64,000 nt of DNA, taken from Inonotus obliquus (taxonomy: Eukaryota; Basidiomycota; Agaricomycetes; Hymenochaetales; Hymenochaetaceae). Made by a program: the position numbers and the translations under genes. The stretch covers positions 434,001 through 498,000 of the forward strand of contig JAJHTX010000007.1 of NCBI GenBank assembly GCA_032164295.1, given 5' to 3'. The notes under the pieces were generated by a model, which had not been told where the DNA came from, searched no databases, and saw nothing but the letters and a program-made list of their open reading frames with translations. Below, piece after piece: positions 10,395-22,716 of this stretch (positions within the stretch are counted from its first letter, which is position 1; the number at the start of each line of letters is the position of its first letter).

Positions 10395-11441
10395 ATGGAA
10401 GACTCGGGCGAACAGGTTTCGCCACCACAAGTATCTGAGGGGCAGGATAACAGCAACAATGAAGCATCAACCGTCAGCAACGTACCTAGTATATTCCAAG
10501 ATCCGGATGCGGATATAATTATTCGAACATCCGACGAGGTCGATTTTCGTGTCTACAAGGTCATTCTCGGCGTTGCATCACCCGTCTTCAAGACCATGTT
10601 CCCTCCTCAACTAGTCAAATCGGAGGGAAAAACCGATAAGGTCTATCCGGTACCAGTGATGTCAATCTCCGAGCCCAGTGCCGCGTTCGAATTACTGTTA
10701 CAACTCTGCTATCCCGCGGAGCCTCCTCAACTCGATGATTTGGATGTGTCGCTGATCGGCGAAGTACTTGCCGCGGCGTTGAAATACGAAATCAAAGCAG
10801 TGATAGCGATCGCTAAAAAGGCATTACGAGCTCGCGCAGAGAAGAGTTATGAGGACGCGATAGCTGCTTATTCGATTTCGTGTCGTATGAAACAGGAAGA
10901 TATTGCTCGTGCAACTGCGAGAACATTCCTCAAGTGGCCTTTTCCGGGTCCCAAGGTTCCCCAGCTTGCAAAGATGTCAGCTTCAGACTACCATGCATTG
11001 ATGGTTTTTCACAAAGATGCCTGTGCCAGGATAATTTCCGCATTTAGAGCAAAGAAGTACAAATTCACGACCGAGACATGCGCTGGAGTTATTCCCGAAG
11101 ATCACGCCTGCTCTGGACGGAAGACATGGAGTTACCCAACTCTTAATTCGCAACTGTATCTGCCTATCTGGTGGGTTTCATCAATGGACAAACTAGCTGA
11201 CGCGCTTCATGATGCACCATTCGACACGACTAAACTCTCACTTTCAACGCTCGCACCTCAATTACTGGAGACCGACTGTCGTAAATGCAGGGGAAAGGCC
11301 TTGAATGGATGGGAGGAGACGCGAGAGAAGATTATTGCTTATATGACAGAAAGACTCGATGAGGTTTGTCGAGTAACGTCGGTCTTTTGAGTAATCTGGC
11401 TTACACCTTTATAGGTTGAACTTGAACTTTCCTGGGTTTAA
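10395..11441 (+). CDS. BTB/POZ-domain protein 1
   Basis: Two exons: 10395-11363 and 11415-11441 (intron 51 bp), giving 331 aa. The BTB domain occupies about residues 33-120: it begins QDPDADIIIRTSDEVDFRVYK and continues with ILGVASPVFKTMF and a hydrophobic C-terminal half. In fungi such domains mediate dimerisation or protein contacts; target unknown. The C-terminal half has conserved Cys/His positions (CAGVIPEDHAC and DCRKC) before a GWEETREKI helix, which might bind a metal (inference). The last exon encodes only VELELSWV. It is the first of three tandem paralogues in the same orientation. Confidence 0.9.
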
Positions 11442-12005
11442 ACATTCTGCTGGACCCACTCGTGAAACTGACGGAGAGTTGTCAATTCTCAGAGCCATTG
11501 TCGCTTTGTATGCGTGTGCCCCCATCTCACTTGGTCATTTTATATACCGACCTATCTCTTCCCTTCATCTGAGGCGATGACTCTACTGTGCACGGGACTG
11601 TATCTTGTACATACATTGTTGGATATAACACCACTTCTAAAATGCAAAACTCATCTCTCAGACTCGCGGGGCGCCTTGCCATGTTCTCCTCCCTTCCTTT
11701 CGATTTGTTTACTTGACCTGAAATATTATTTCTGGCTTTGTTGTCGGTCGTATATGGACGGACTCAAGGAGGCGACTGCCGGGGGCAGCGACACGTGCTC
11801 CATTCAATTTGATCTTGGTAAGCGCTTACCAGTGACTTCCCCTTTCATTTGCATTGTCTCAAAACCAGCCCCTTGAACTCGGACGCCATATCTCGTCGAG
11901 CCTTTAGTCGATCTGGGCCACGTATTTTGTTGCAAAGTAACAATAAAGGTAGGACCCTTGCAGGCATAAATTTAGGTGCACAAAAGTTCAAAACTACCGA
12001 CAGAC
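11442..12005. other. Spacer between BTB genes 1 and 2
   Basis: Contains the 3' flank of BTB 1, similar to the sequence at the left edge of the window (1-400), and the promoter of BTB 2. The last 60 bp before 12006 resemble those before 13657, including ACCGACAGAC directly before the ATG. No other gene is seen. Confidence 0.5.
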
Positions 12006-13079
12006 ATGGATGACGAGCCAGTAGTGGTTTCAAGTTCAGCATCGCAAATATCAGAAGAGGAGAAGGATACCAACGGTGGTGAAACGTCGTCTACTAGGAG
12101 CACGTCCAGTCTTTTTCAAGACCCAGATGCGGATATAATCATTCGAACATCCGATGAAGTCGATTTTCGCGTCTACAAGGTCATACTCGGCGCCGCATCA
12201 CCCGTCTTCAAGACCATGTTTACTCTACCACAAACCATCAAGTCAGACATGGAGGGAAATATCGACGAGCCCGATTCGGTACCCGTAGTTCCCATTTCCG
12301 AGTCCAGCTCCGTGTTCAATTTGTTACTACAACTCTGTTATCCCATGAAGGCTCCTCGACTCAACGATTCCGATGTGTCACTCATTGGTGAAGTGCTCGC
12401 TGCAGCGTTGAAATACAAAACAATGGCTGTGATAGAGATTGCTAAAGACGCATTACGAGCTCGGGCAGAAAGGAGTCACGAAGACGCGATAGCTGCTTAT
12501 TCGATTGCGTGTCATCTGAAACAGGAAGATGATGCCCGTGCAACTGCGATAGCATGCCTCAAGTGGCCCTTTCCGTGCCCTACAGTTCCCCAGCTTGGGA
12601 TGATGTCTGCTTTAGACTATCATGCCTTGGCGCATTTCCACAAGGATGCTTGTGACGGGATTGCCATTTTGTTCAGAAATATGGGACGCAACTCCGTGAC
12701 AAAGGACCGTTATGGAACCATATCTTCGAATCAGATCTGCCCGGACCACAAAGTAACTTATCACTCCGATAACAAGATTCGGTGGATCATACCTCAATGG
12801 TGGATTTCTTCAATGAACGCCCTAGGCGGTGTGTTTCAATTCGCACCATTCGACGTAGCCAAACTATCACTTGCAACCCTGTCACCCGAAATTCTGAAGG
12901 CCGACTGCTCTACATGCAGAGAAAAGTTTGTGTGCTTCTGGGATTCGACAAGGGAAAGTATCATTGACGACATGAAGAAAAAGATTGACGAAGTTCGTCT
13001 GAGCAATATTGATTCCAAAGTTTTGAGTAAACTGGCTTACATATATTTATAGGTCGAACTTGAACTTTCCTGGAAATAA
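12006..13079 (+). CDS. BTB/POZ-domain protein 2
   Basis: Exons 12006-12992 and 13053-13079 (intron 60 bp), 337 aa. I start at ATG 12006 (MDDEPVV) because the longer reading upstream has no ATG. An acidic Ser-rich leader of about 35 residues is followed by the BTB domain (DADIIIRTSDEVDFRVYK, ASPVFKTMFTLPQ), an alpha-helical middle region (AIAAYSIACHLKQEDDARA) and a C-terminal DCSTCREKF motif. The CAGII...H.C site seen in the neighbours is altered here (RYGTISSNQICPDH). The last exon encodes VELELSWK. Very close to BTB 3, pointing to recent tandem duplication. Confidence 0.9.
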
Positions 13080-13656
13080 ACATAGTATATATTGACACTC
13101 AAAACTGTCCAATATTGCTTCATTACCCATAACATAACAGTCGTTTAGAAATGGGATAGAGTAATGTGCATCTTTCTAGACTGTACCGTATCCGTTTTTG
13201 GACGGATGTATTCCATGGATGGCTGATGTCAGATCGGGTTCCGCGCATATCTTATAAGGCTATCTGACATTTCCGGGAACAAGGCTACGATCTAACCTAT
13301 ACAGAAAAAAGTTCAACGTGCGAACAACGAAGCGCACTCGGTGATTTTGGGACAACATATCACAACGTCAACGACCGCTGGTCAACATGGGGATCGGAGA
13401 TCGAATGAGCCATCACCCAATGCATGCGTAGACCCGGGCCGGACCGCATACACTGCCCGGCTCAGCGGCACGTGCTCCATTCATTCTGACAAGCGCGCGC
13501 TTACTTCTTCCCTTTGTCTACAAACTACCCTTGAACTCGGGCGTGTCGTCGAGCCTTCAGTTGATTACGAGCACATACATTTACAAAGTAGCCGTGAAGG
13601 TAGGAACCCTATAAGTTCAAAGTTACATGCACGAAAGTTCTTAATTACCGACAGAC
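13080..13656. other. Spacer between BTB genes 2 and 3
   Basis: A 577-bp spacer. The first 80 bp after the stop match the sequence after BTB 3 (from 14728), and the last 60 bp match the leader of BTB 2, so the duplicated unit includes regulatory flanks. An open stretch at 13341-13664 has no family resemblance. Confidence 0.45.
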
Positions 13657-14727
13657 ATGGATGATGAACCAGTAGTTGTTCCAGGTTCGCCATCAGAATC
13701 ATCAGAGGAGGGGAAGGATACAAATGACGGTGAAACGACAGTCATCGAGACTATGTCCAGTCTATTCCAAGACCCAGATGCCGACATAATCATTCGAACA
13801 TCCGATGAAGTCGATTTTCGCGTCTACAAGATCATACTCGGTATCGTCTCACCCCTCTTCAAGACTATGTTCTCTCTACCACAACCAATCAAGTCGGAGG
13901 GAAAAGACGACAAGCCCGACTCAGAGCCCGTGGTTCCCATTTCCGAGTCCAGCTCCGTGTTCGATTTGTTACTACAACTCTGTTATCCCATGAAGGCTCC
14001 TCGGCTCGACGATTCCGATGTGTCACTCATCGGTGAAGTGCTCGCTGCAGCGTTGAAATACGAAATAACGGCTGTGGTAGAGATTTCCAAGGACGCATTA
14101 CGAGCTCGGGCAGAAAGGAGTCACGAAGACGCGATAGCTGCTTATTCGATTGCGTGTCATCTGAAACAGGAAGATGATGCCCGTGCAACTGCGATAGCAT
14201 GCCTCAAGTGGCCTTTTCCTGGTCCTAGGGTTCCTCAGCTTGGGATGATGACAGGTTCAGACTATCATGCCTTGATGGACTTTCACAAGGCGGTTTGTGA
14301 CAAGATGTTCTTTGCATTCGCTACGACGCCGTACAACTTCGTGACCGAGGACTGTGCTGGGATTATTCCTCGCGATCATGATTGCTCGCAGCACCATACA
14401 CTCACTCACTTATTTAATAATTCGTCGGTGTACGTACCTACATGGTGGCATTCTTCATTGATCGCCCTAGGCGGTGTGTTTCAAGTCGCGCCATTCGATA
14501 TAACAAAACTATCAATTGCAATCATCGCACCACATTTACTGAAGACCGACTGCTCTACATGCAGAGAAAAGTTTGCGTACGGCTGGGAAGGGACAAGGGA
14601 AAAGATCATTGCCTACATGAAGAGAAAGATTGACGAAGTTCGTCGGAGCAATATTGATTCCAAAGTTTTGAGTAAACTAGCTTACATATATTTATAGGTC
14701 GAACTTGAACTTTCCTGGGAAACATAG
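13657..14727 (+). CDS. BTB/POZ-domain protein 3
   Basis: Exons 13657-14637 and 14698-14727 (intron 60 bp), 336 aa. The domain order is the same as in BTB 2: acidic leader, BTB domain (IIIRTSDEVDFRVYK, SPLFKTMF), helical region, CAGIIPRDHDC, then DCSTCREKFAYGWEGTREKI. The intron sequence itself is nearly identical to that of BTB 2. The last exon encodes VELELSWET. The middle and C-terminal parts (residues about 200-260) differ most from BTB 2. Confidence 0.9.
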
Positions 14728-14846
14728 TATATAGTGATATTCGAAATTGTCCATTGTTTCATTATCCATAACATAACAGTCATCTAGAGATGGGATGGAG
14801 TGAAGTGCATCTTGATAAACCGTATCAGAATGACACATGTAGCAAA

Positions 14847-15875
14847 CTAGACAGGACTGTTAGACCTGCTCGTTGACCCGGACTCAGTGCGCGTATCTCC
14901 AGATAATGCTCTGTTCTCGCGGTCCAAACGAGATAGCGTGCACTTGTAGATGGCTGCTACACACGCAACGACAGCAAAAGGGAATGCGAGACTGGCAGTC
15001 ATGAAAATTGCGACGCGTTTTCCAAGTTCAGCCCAAGCGAATGTGATAACTCCGATAGATAGCGAAACGAAGGATAAGAATATGCATCCAACGGCAACAA
15101 GCAGCATGCCTACGACGAATTGGGATTCGGTCCTGGGTAGTGCATTGCTCCTACATAGCGCGGAGCGGAAGTTAACTGCTGCTTGTACGACGCGCCATGG
15201 CGCGCGATGACGGAGTTGGGAAGTGGTGAGCGCATGACTAGTGACGCGAAGAAGGCAAGAAATTATTATTGTTGCTCGTAAAGATTAAATTAAACTTACT
15301 GGACATCGATACCGTGAAGCCCAATCGGGGAGCCTCCTTCACTCCTGCGCCTCTGACCAAACATTTGTTCCATGAGCTGCGAAGAGAATGGGAAACCGAT
15401 CGCGAGCATGAATGAACCAAGGTCACGGATGGCATCCTTAGTCGGGAGTGACAGGATAAGTGTCGGGGATGCACCAAAGCCGAGTGCGATGGACGAGCTG
15501 ATTGACAGGAGCACTGAGGAGAAGAGACAGATAGTGACGACTTCGTCCGTGGCCTTCATGGGAGTCCCTTGAGGTCTCTCGACGAATGTATCGTGCATAT
15601 ACGTTAAGAAAGCGACGCCCAGCGTTGCAATGAATATTGCCTACAGTCAGATGCAGAGCTTAGTTTTCGATAACTGATCTGGGGCTGAGAATACATACGA
15701 TAACTGCATACATTGAGCAGATTTGCGAGAAGGAATCTCGGCGACTATCGAGTTTACGCTCTTTGTGGTTCTGGGATTCGATAGCCTCCTGCCTCTTGAG
15801 AGAAATAAGGATGTCCCGTAGAATCTCATTTCCCTGGCGGGCGACGCTTTGGTTGGTGTCCATAAGTGCTGCCAT
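14847..15875 (-). CDS. Predicted four-helix membrane protein, unknown function
   Basis: Three exons on the minus strand: 15875-15699, 15640-15300 and 15237-14847, joined by GTATGT...TAG and GTAAGT...TAG introns in phase, 302 aa. The N-terminus is soluble (MAALMDTNQSVARQGNEIL). Four hydrophobic segments follow: AIFIATLGVAFL, TICLFSSVLLSISSSIALGF, LLVAVGCIFLSFVSLSIGV and IFMTASLAFPFAVVACVAA. It ends in a polar Ser-rich tail (TESGSTSRSNSPV). I do not recognise the family. An upstream coding exon is possible, because the frame stays open 5' of the chosen ATG behind an AG. Confidence 0.7.
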
Positions 15876-16603
15876 GTATCCACAGGAGAGTCTAATCAGA
15901 GGAAACAGATGTAATGTGCTGTGGGCCGAATCAGAAGCACACTTTCCCTTTATACGGACAGGGGAATGATGCTTAGAACAGTTTCACATCTTTGCGACAA
16001 AACTGCGATTGTCTGCTTGGTTTCCATGTACGATTTCCATTGGTGCTTGGATGAGCACATACAGTGGTTGCGTTGTCTTAACCAATGGGATACAAAGGGA
16101 AGAACAAGAGTGAACATGAGGGGGATATCCGATTTCCAATTCCTTCAGCGTCTAGCCAGCAAGGTTACGGTGACACTCTGTTAGGTATTGTTTTCAAAGC
16201 CATCCAGGATTAGATATAAGTACACCATTGGGCCCAAGTAAGGTCCCCGCGGAGGAGAAGACGAGAAAACGATGGCAGCAACTCAGGGTTGAAGTGATCC
16301 AGTAAAGCAAGTTGATGGATACGGAAGCATTTCATTGATATATGAGCATTCCCTGTGTTTCCTCTGGAATACAATAAGCAAAGGTGCTGACTGGTAGGGA
16401 CGAACTTTGATCTTTGTTGTTGCAAGAATTTGAAAAACTTGAAAATTCAACACAACGCATGTACGTAACCGAGGAACTTACGTCACGTGACTGATTCGCG
16501 TCATTGTCGAATATGGAAGGTTGTTCTCATGGTGAGTTTAAAAACGCGCCGCAAACCTGCGGTCATTTCCCGGTGTCGTTCGCTTCTCGTCCGTACGTTC
16601 ACA
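15876..16603. other. Divergent intergenic region
   Basis: Separates the minus-strand membrane protein from the plus-strand RhoGAP gene and would hold both promoters and possibly a 5' exon of the former. ORFs at 15921-16184 and 16210-16425 are short and show no domain. Confidence 0.35.
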
Positions 16604-19116
16604 ATGCCGACGCCAACACTCACACTGAAGCAGAGACTTGCCAACTTGTCCCAGGCCGCATCTGGCTCTTCGTCTCCTCCTCATTCACCTTCATCACGAC
16701 GTCCGCCGGGCACATCGAACTTCGGTGCTCTAGGCTCGGCAATCGCGAAACGGAAAGCACAGTTTAAACCACCTTGGACGACGCATGGACCAAAGGTGAA
16801 CGTTGAAATGCCTCCGGGAGAGGAAGACGGTCGGAAGGTCGATGAAGTCTTATCGCAAATGATATTTCAGGCGGGAGTTGATTATGAGTTCGTGGAGCTA
16901 GTTTCTTTATGGCCTCACCGCTTTTAATGTTGCTTACAACAATAGGACACGACCTTTGTGGGTATACTTTTAGCCGTCAAGACTTTCTTTTCGAATCTCA
17001 CTGGTGATCCATGGTTACTAATTCTAGAGTTGTTATGAATGCATCTGCTTTCCCGGATCCACAGACCACTTCCTATGACCTGCTGCTTTCGTAAGTTGAT
17101 TATGTTTTTATTGAAAGGGGCTCACATCGAGGTATGCTTCCAAAGGCGTATTTTGTCCTATCTGGACTTGTTCGGTATGCCGGTTACTATAACTAGTCGG
17201 TTGCATTACTTATGGCCGGATTAGTCGAGAGCGACTATAGCGTCGTGTTTTTCGCCGCTGGCGGACACCATGCACCTAGTTGGAACTGGGTGTGGAAGGC
17301 CTACCGTAGCTTAAGTCGAAAGTATCGCAAGAACTTGAAACGTCTTGTATGTAGAAATCCTTGTTGACGTCATACTTGCTGATTTTTTTGTAGTATATCG
17401 TCCATTCATCCTTCTTTTCAAAAAGTGAGAGGATAAAGATTCCAAGTTCTCAAGGCATAGCTGACACGCATTTAGTGCTGTTTTCTCTTGCTGGAGCCAT
17501 AATCAGCCCCAAATTTTTCAGGAAGATAACTTATATTGATACCCTATCATCTCTTGCCTGCCACGTTCCTCTTACTCAGATTGACATACCTCCCGCCGTT
17601 TACTCGTAAGTTGCTTTGTTTGGTCGCCGATCACCGTGCCTCACAATGTTGATGCTTCAGTGAAAATCTGAAATACGAGTCACAAATAACCTTGCCAACA
17701 CCGAGTCACTCACGTATGTTTGGAGTTACACTGGAAGATCTGATGGGGATCGAAGGCGAAAAGGATGGTCTCCCAAGAGTGGTGAGAGATTGCATGCAGT
17801 ACCTTCGTGAAACTGGTAGGCACTTTCCTTTTGGACGCTATCTCAGGGTCACGAATGATCGTCACCTGCAGGCCTTGAAGATGAGGGCTTGTTTCGTCGT
17901 TCACCAAACTCAGTCCAGCTTCGGCAGGTTCGGGATGCCTATAATCGTGGTCAGACCGTTTCGTTACACAGCTTCAGCGATCCGCACCTGGCAGCAGTGC
18001 TTTTGAAGAAGTTTTTGCGCGACCTTCCAGAACCTGTTTTTCCTGAGCACCTATATGATACAATCAGGCGGTGTCCGAGTCCACGAGATGACCAAGACGA
18101 AATGCAAGCCATTCTATACATACGAACCACCCTGCTGCCGGAGTTGCCGCCGTGCAGATTGATCTTACTGAGCAACGTTCTCTGTATGTATATCATTCTA
18201 TCTGTGTCTAGTCGCTGGTCACTGATTATGCGTATCCACAGTACTTTTTCATGAAGTCGCCTTGCGCTCACATATCAATCGTATGGATGCACATAACCTA
18301 GCCGTTGTACTTACCCCGAATCTTGTGGCATCCGGTAATCCCGTCAAAGACGTGGCGATCTGTGCCGTGGATGGCGCACCGCAGCCACTTTCACCAAGTA
18401 CACGAGCCGCACCTCCTGCTCCCGGATTTGCAGAAACGAGCAAGAATGCTGGGCGGATGACTCTCGGGACCATTATCAAATTGTGCATCGAGCGGTATTA
18501 CGAAGTATTTGATGAGATGCCGGATCGGACTGAGGCAGTTGTGAATCCATTCCGCGTGGCTGAACCGGAAGAAATCGATGCACCACCGAGTAGTTCATCT
18601 TCTCCCGCTGCCCCTGCAAGCCCCACAGCTGTGAAGCGTAGCTCGGTTGTCGATGACGAGAGTATTGATGACGGAATGCTAGTCATGCCTCTCGGACCAA
18701 ATGGCTCAAATACTAGTCCAACGACTCGGAGGTTTCCTGCTAATGGTGTTGCGAGAGCCTGGCCCCCAAAGAACCCGAATGGCGATGTGCACTCCGCGTC
18801 TTCTAATGAGAACAAGTACGGGAATATGAATGGAACGATGAGTAGAGCGAAAGCACGGTCCCTGTTCGCACCAAATACTGTGACTGATGGAAATGCTAAT
18901 AAGAAGGGAATGATATCGGCAAGTGCGAGTCCAAATGGAACAATACGCAAGGCGACTGGATCGGGCGTCAGTGCGCATAATGTAACCGCATCAGGCTTCT
19001 TCACTCCGCCTGGGTCAACGCAGTCTCTAAGCGAGCGGGGAGGGAGAGCACCTCCAGTCAAGTCACCGTCGCTCCCCCCTCCGCCTGTCCATCCCATGTC
19101 TGGTTCAAGGCGGTGA
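16604..19116 (+). CDS. CRAL-TRIO / RhoGAP-domain protein
   Basis: A multi-exon gene from ATG 16604 (MPTPTLTLKQRLANLSQ) to TGA 19114-19116. The N-terminus is Ser/Pro-rich. A Sec14-like CRAL-TRIO domain is then read over several short exons (SDYSVVFFAAGGHHAPSWNW, IVHSSFFSK, LAGAIISPKFFRKITYI, SLACHVPLTQIDIPPAVY). It is followed by a RhoGAP domain: FGVTLEDLM, GLFRRSPN with the likely arginine finger, LLKKFLRDLPEPVFP, INRMDAHNLAVVLTPNL. The C-terminus is a long Ser/Pro/Asn-rich tail ending PPPPVHPMSGSRR. The arrangement is that of ARHGAP1/Ecm25-type proteins, which switch off Rho or Cdc42 GTPases in polarised growth. Not every exon boundary was fixed. Confidence 0.85.
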
Positions 19117-19740
19117 CAGATGCCAACATATTGGTCCTTAACCATGTTCCTTTTCTCCTCTTTTTAGTTAATTTATTCATACGTTCGAGTGTTGTTTCGT
19201 TCTGTGTTCCTGCTTCGTTTCTCCGTTCTCTTACCTTCGCGTTTCCTAGGAGTCACGCGGTCGTCGGTGAAGCGGTTCCTTGTGTGCGACCTCGTCGGTG
19301 GCCGCGATCTTCTACACATTTGCGTTTATATCGGTTCTTCTGGACAACGTTCTTTTTACATGCTCAAATATCATCCTTTTGGCACTGTACTCTCGCTGCC
19401 TTTGGTTCCACTTTCATATATTCTCTCTTGGCTTATTGTTTGTGGATACTTTAGCACCACGTCAGGCCTCTGTATCTCCTGTCCAGGGTCCTTGCCAAGT
19501 TAAGTTGACCAAAACGGAAGTTCTAGCGTGGACAACACGAGGAGTCTGGCACATGGTCACCTGCGTCCCTTGCCCTTCAATTTGATGGCCAAACAGGGCT
19601 GCGTTTCTCGAAGTATGTGAGGAAGCGACGCGACGGATCCTATTCAACATGCTGCCACGAAGGCACTTCATCTCCGGAGTATACTTTACTATAAAGCAGG
19701 ATGTCGCTTGTGGGGATTCTCCTGGACGCTGACCGCCAGT
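19117..19740. other. RhoGAP 3' UTR and glycosidase promoter
   Basis: T-rich sequence after the RhoGAP stop; open stretches here are short, overlapping and without domains. A TATA-like ACTATAAAG motif lies at 19688-19696, about 45 bp upstream of the glycosidase ATG at 19741. Confidence 0.4.
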
Positions 19741-21261
19741 ATGCGCCTTTCAGCATCGCTCTTCCTCGCTCCCCTATGCCTTCCGGTCATCGCAAGATCT
19801 TTACCATCGCTGAGAACGCGAAATTCATTCAACCTCACCGAACAGGCGATTCTGTACCAGTCCAGAGCAGCTCTGGCAGATACGATAAAGAGTGCTATGT
19901 TGGGTTCTATCCGGACCAGGTTTGTCTAATCAGATCGCTTCTTGTATGCCTCGTGTTGATGGCATGGTGCCGCCCAGCTGGGAGCAAGGAACAGCTGCTT
20001 CGGCCGTGCTAGAGCTTGACGAAGGGGAATACTCAGTCTTCGCGAGCAGTCCATTCACGAATAACGGGTATTTACCTGTTGGTACGCTTCAGCTCGCGCT
20101 GAGCGCCGTGGTCCGCCAAGGCCCTGATGGCCGCCTTAGCCAAAATATTAACGATGGGCTAGATGGTGCTGCGCTCGATGGCGCCTCGGCTGGTACTCAT
20201 GTTCTGCTTGGTACGTCATCCTGCTACCCACATGTAGTATACTTGGGTTGTTGATGGATATGTGAACTGCAGGCACATTCACGGATCCGAGCAGGACTAA
20301 TTATTGGCGGGATGCTGCTGAAAGACAGCTAGAATACGTTAGTTTCTTCTGTGTTATCAGTTGCTCTGGTCAGCTGACAGGCGGACTATTTTTATGTATA
20401 GCTTCTCAATGTAGCACCGAGGACCTCTACTGGCGCTATTTCGATGCGCAACGATGAACCTGCTTATTGGTAAGCGGCGGGAATCCTCTCAAATGTCTAC
20501 CCTCTCTTATCAAAGTCATGCATCAGGAACGACGGTGTCTTCATGGGACCACCATTCCTCGCCTATTACGGCGCCGTGACGAGTAATCAAACTCTCCTCC
20601 AACTAGCATTCGACAATGTGCGGTTGTTTCGGGATGCCTTGTTGATTGACGGTCCTACGGGAAGACTCTGGGCACATATCTTCAACGAGGATACAGACTC
20701 ATTCGGGGACAGGGGCATCTGGGGAACAGGAAACGCGTGGGCTGCGCTCGGAATTATACGTGTTCGAGAGATTATCAGGAAGAGCGAGTTTGCAGATGAG
20801 ATGGAGGACCAGGTGGAAACGCTTCAGAGTTGGTTGAAGGAGATATTAGACGGAACACTTGTGGCAATTGTTAGTACAACTTCACATTCACAAAGTATTT
20901 GTTACTGAAATTGCACATTTTGTAGCGCGACTCTGATGACCTAATTCCGAACTACATCGACAGCGATGATACATTCGGCGACGCCGCCTCTTCCGCCGCG
21001 CTTGCGTCAGTTGCTTATCGCGCCGCGGTCATCGATCCCGACACTTTTGGATCGAATTACACGGAAGCGGCGGGTCGTCTTGCTAACGCAGTGCTCAGCG
21101 GAGTTGATAATCTCGGAGTGATTTCGCCGTATGTAGACCCGCTGGTATGGGATCAAGTTGGGATACTTTCTACAGAAGGACAGGCATTTGCGCTGATGAT
21201 GATTGCCGCATGGCGTGATTGGCTCGTTGGAAACGGACAGAATACCTCCGTTACGATTTAG
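19741..21261 (+). CDS. Secreted six-hairpin glycosidase, GH88/GH105-like
   Basis: Six exons: 19741-19919, 19978-20210, 20273-20337, 20402-20469, 20527-20869 and 20926-21261, giving 407 aa in frame. A signal peptide (MRLSASLFLAPLCLPVIA) indicates secretion. Family-like signatures include RTSTGAISMRNDEPAYWNDG, MGPPFLAYYGAV, RLWAHIF and RGIWGTGNAWAALGI, resembling the six-hairpin (alpha/alpha)6 fold of unsaturated glucuronyl or rhamnogalacturonyl hydrolases. These release unsaturated uronic acids from plant polysaccharide fragments. The substrate cannot be assigned. A decayed tandem copy follows directly. Confidence 0.8.
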
Positions 21262-21432
21262 ACTGTACCCGCCCGGGACCGAAGTGGACGCATCTTCTTG
21301 GCCCAAGAAAACCCATTCCATTGCTCCATCTCACTCGCCAATATTCGTTCCATTCATCAGTGGATGATTTTACGCATCTTTTCTACGACTTCCTCGTTTC
21401 AATGTTTATTGAGTCATAATTATCGAATTTAG

Positions 21433-22088
21433 ACGGGATCTTTACTTCAATTGGCCTTTGACAATGTTCGATTATACCTTGAGGTCTTGCTGAGAGATGA
21501 TGGTCCAACTTGTAACCTCTGGGCACACACACACGACGAGGATGACGCCACTTTTGCCCCCTTCTGAGATAGGACTCTGGGCATCCGGTAACACATGGTC
21601 AGTTCTTGGTATAATTGGCGTGCAGGCGACGATCAAGAAAAAGAAATGCGCTTGTGCAACAGATCCCGAGAACAAATTAATACGCTTCAGAGCCGAGTAA
21701 AGGATATTTCTGACGTTTGCTGCTATCGTAAGTCCCATCTCTTTGTATTGCCCTTCACTCTATTCTGCTCACTGCTAATATCCCGGTAATATAGCGTGAT
21801 GAGGACGATCTGATTCCGAACTACATTTTCAGCAATGAAACTTTCGGCGATATGGCTGCATCGGCTGCACCAGCATCAGTTGGTTGCATATCGAGCCGCT
21901 GTGATCAACCCAGACCAGTCACTTTCGGCTCTAACTACACCGAAGAAGCGCAAGTCGGATGGATCGGCAGGGCTATCCTTAATAGTGTAGACGAGAGTGG
22001 CGTGATCTCTCTTTCCTTATGTCCTTATGTCGATCCACTAAGCCGGGACGAAATCGGTGGTACGCCGTCGACGGAAGACGGGCGTTAA
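21433..22088 (+). pseudogene. Decayed tandem copy of the GH88/GH105-like gene (3' half)
   Basis: Segments match the C-terminal half of the preceding gene, in order: GSLLQLAFDNVRLYLEVLL, NLWAHTHDED, a degenerate WGTGN region, RDEDDLIPNYIFSNETFGD, TFGSNYTEEA and LNSVDESGVISLSLCPYVDP. Frameshifts and stops separate these pieces (for example around 21570 and 21590), and the 5' half with the signal peptide is missing. The intron position before RDEDDLIPNY is preserved, so it arose by DNA duplication rather than retroposition. Confidence 0.8.
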
Positions 22089-22716
22089 ATGGCGCGTGTG
22101 GCTCAGCTTATTTGGACAAAACCTGACCGTTTGATTTGTCGCGAATGATTCTTCGCGTATGACAACTGATACTCATTCTCAGAACAACATTGTATATTAC
22201 TGAGTTTCTCACTTCTTCGATCATACCTTATTGAAATTGTGATATGTTTTTGTATCCGCGCCACCACCGCCTTTACCACTGGAACTCTTGTCAGATGAAA
22301 AGCGGCACAATTCTCGATCACTCCTCGTTTTCATGTCTAGTTATACCCGCACATAGTTAACTTATATACATGTACATGATAGTGGACTTTCATCATTTGT
22401 GAGATTGAATTAACTACAGTGTTACGGCTCCAAGTTATGGCATTCTTTCTGACTGAAGTTTGCAGTATATAATTTATTTTTGGAGCACAGACAATGGCGG
22501 GAGATGGTGAGAAATGGTTGAGTATTCTATCTACATAAGCCACGAAGAAATCATACACATGCAGCATACAGCATACAGAAGCATATAAAGATATAGTGCG
22601 GAACAAAGAGGTCCTCGTGCTGGTAAATAAATAGTCCAAGATAATTTGAGGTTAACATTGCTGCACGAGGGATTCGATAAGCTTCTTTAACAAATTTCAA
22701 GTATCTGTCCGCCTAC
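22089..22716. other. Intergenic, no gene seen
   Basis: 3' flanks of the convergent glycosidase pseudogene and of the small minus-strand gene at 22717. AT-rich, with no supported ORF. Confidence 0.35.

Noticed and set aside
19920..19977. Apparent frame break in the glycosidase gene
   Set aside because: A 58-bp intron (GTTTGT...CAG) joins the exons in phase, and the total length is a multiple of three.
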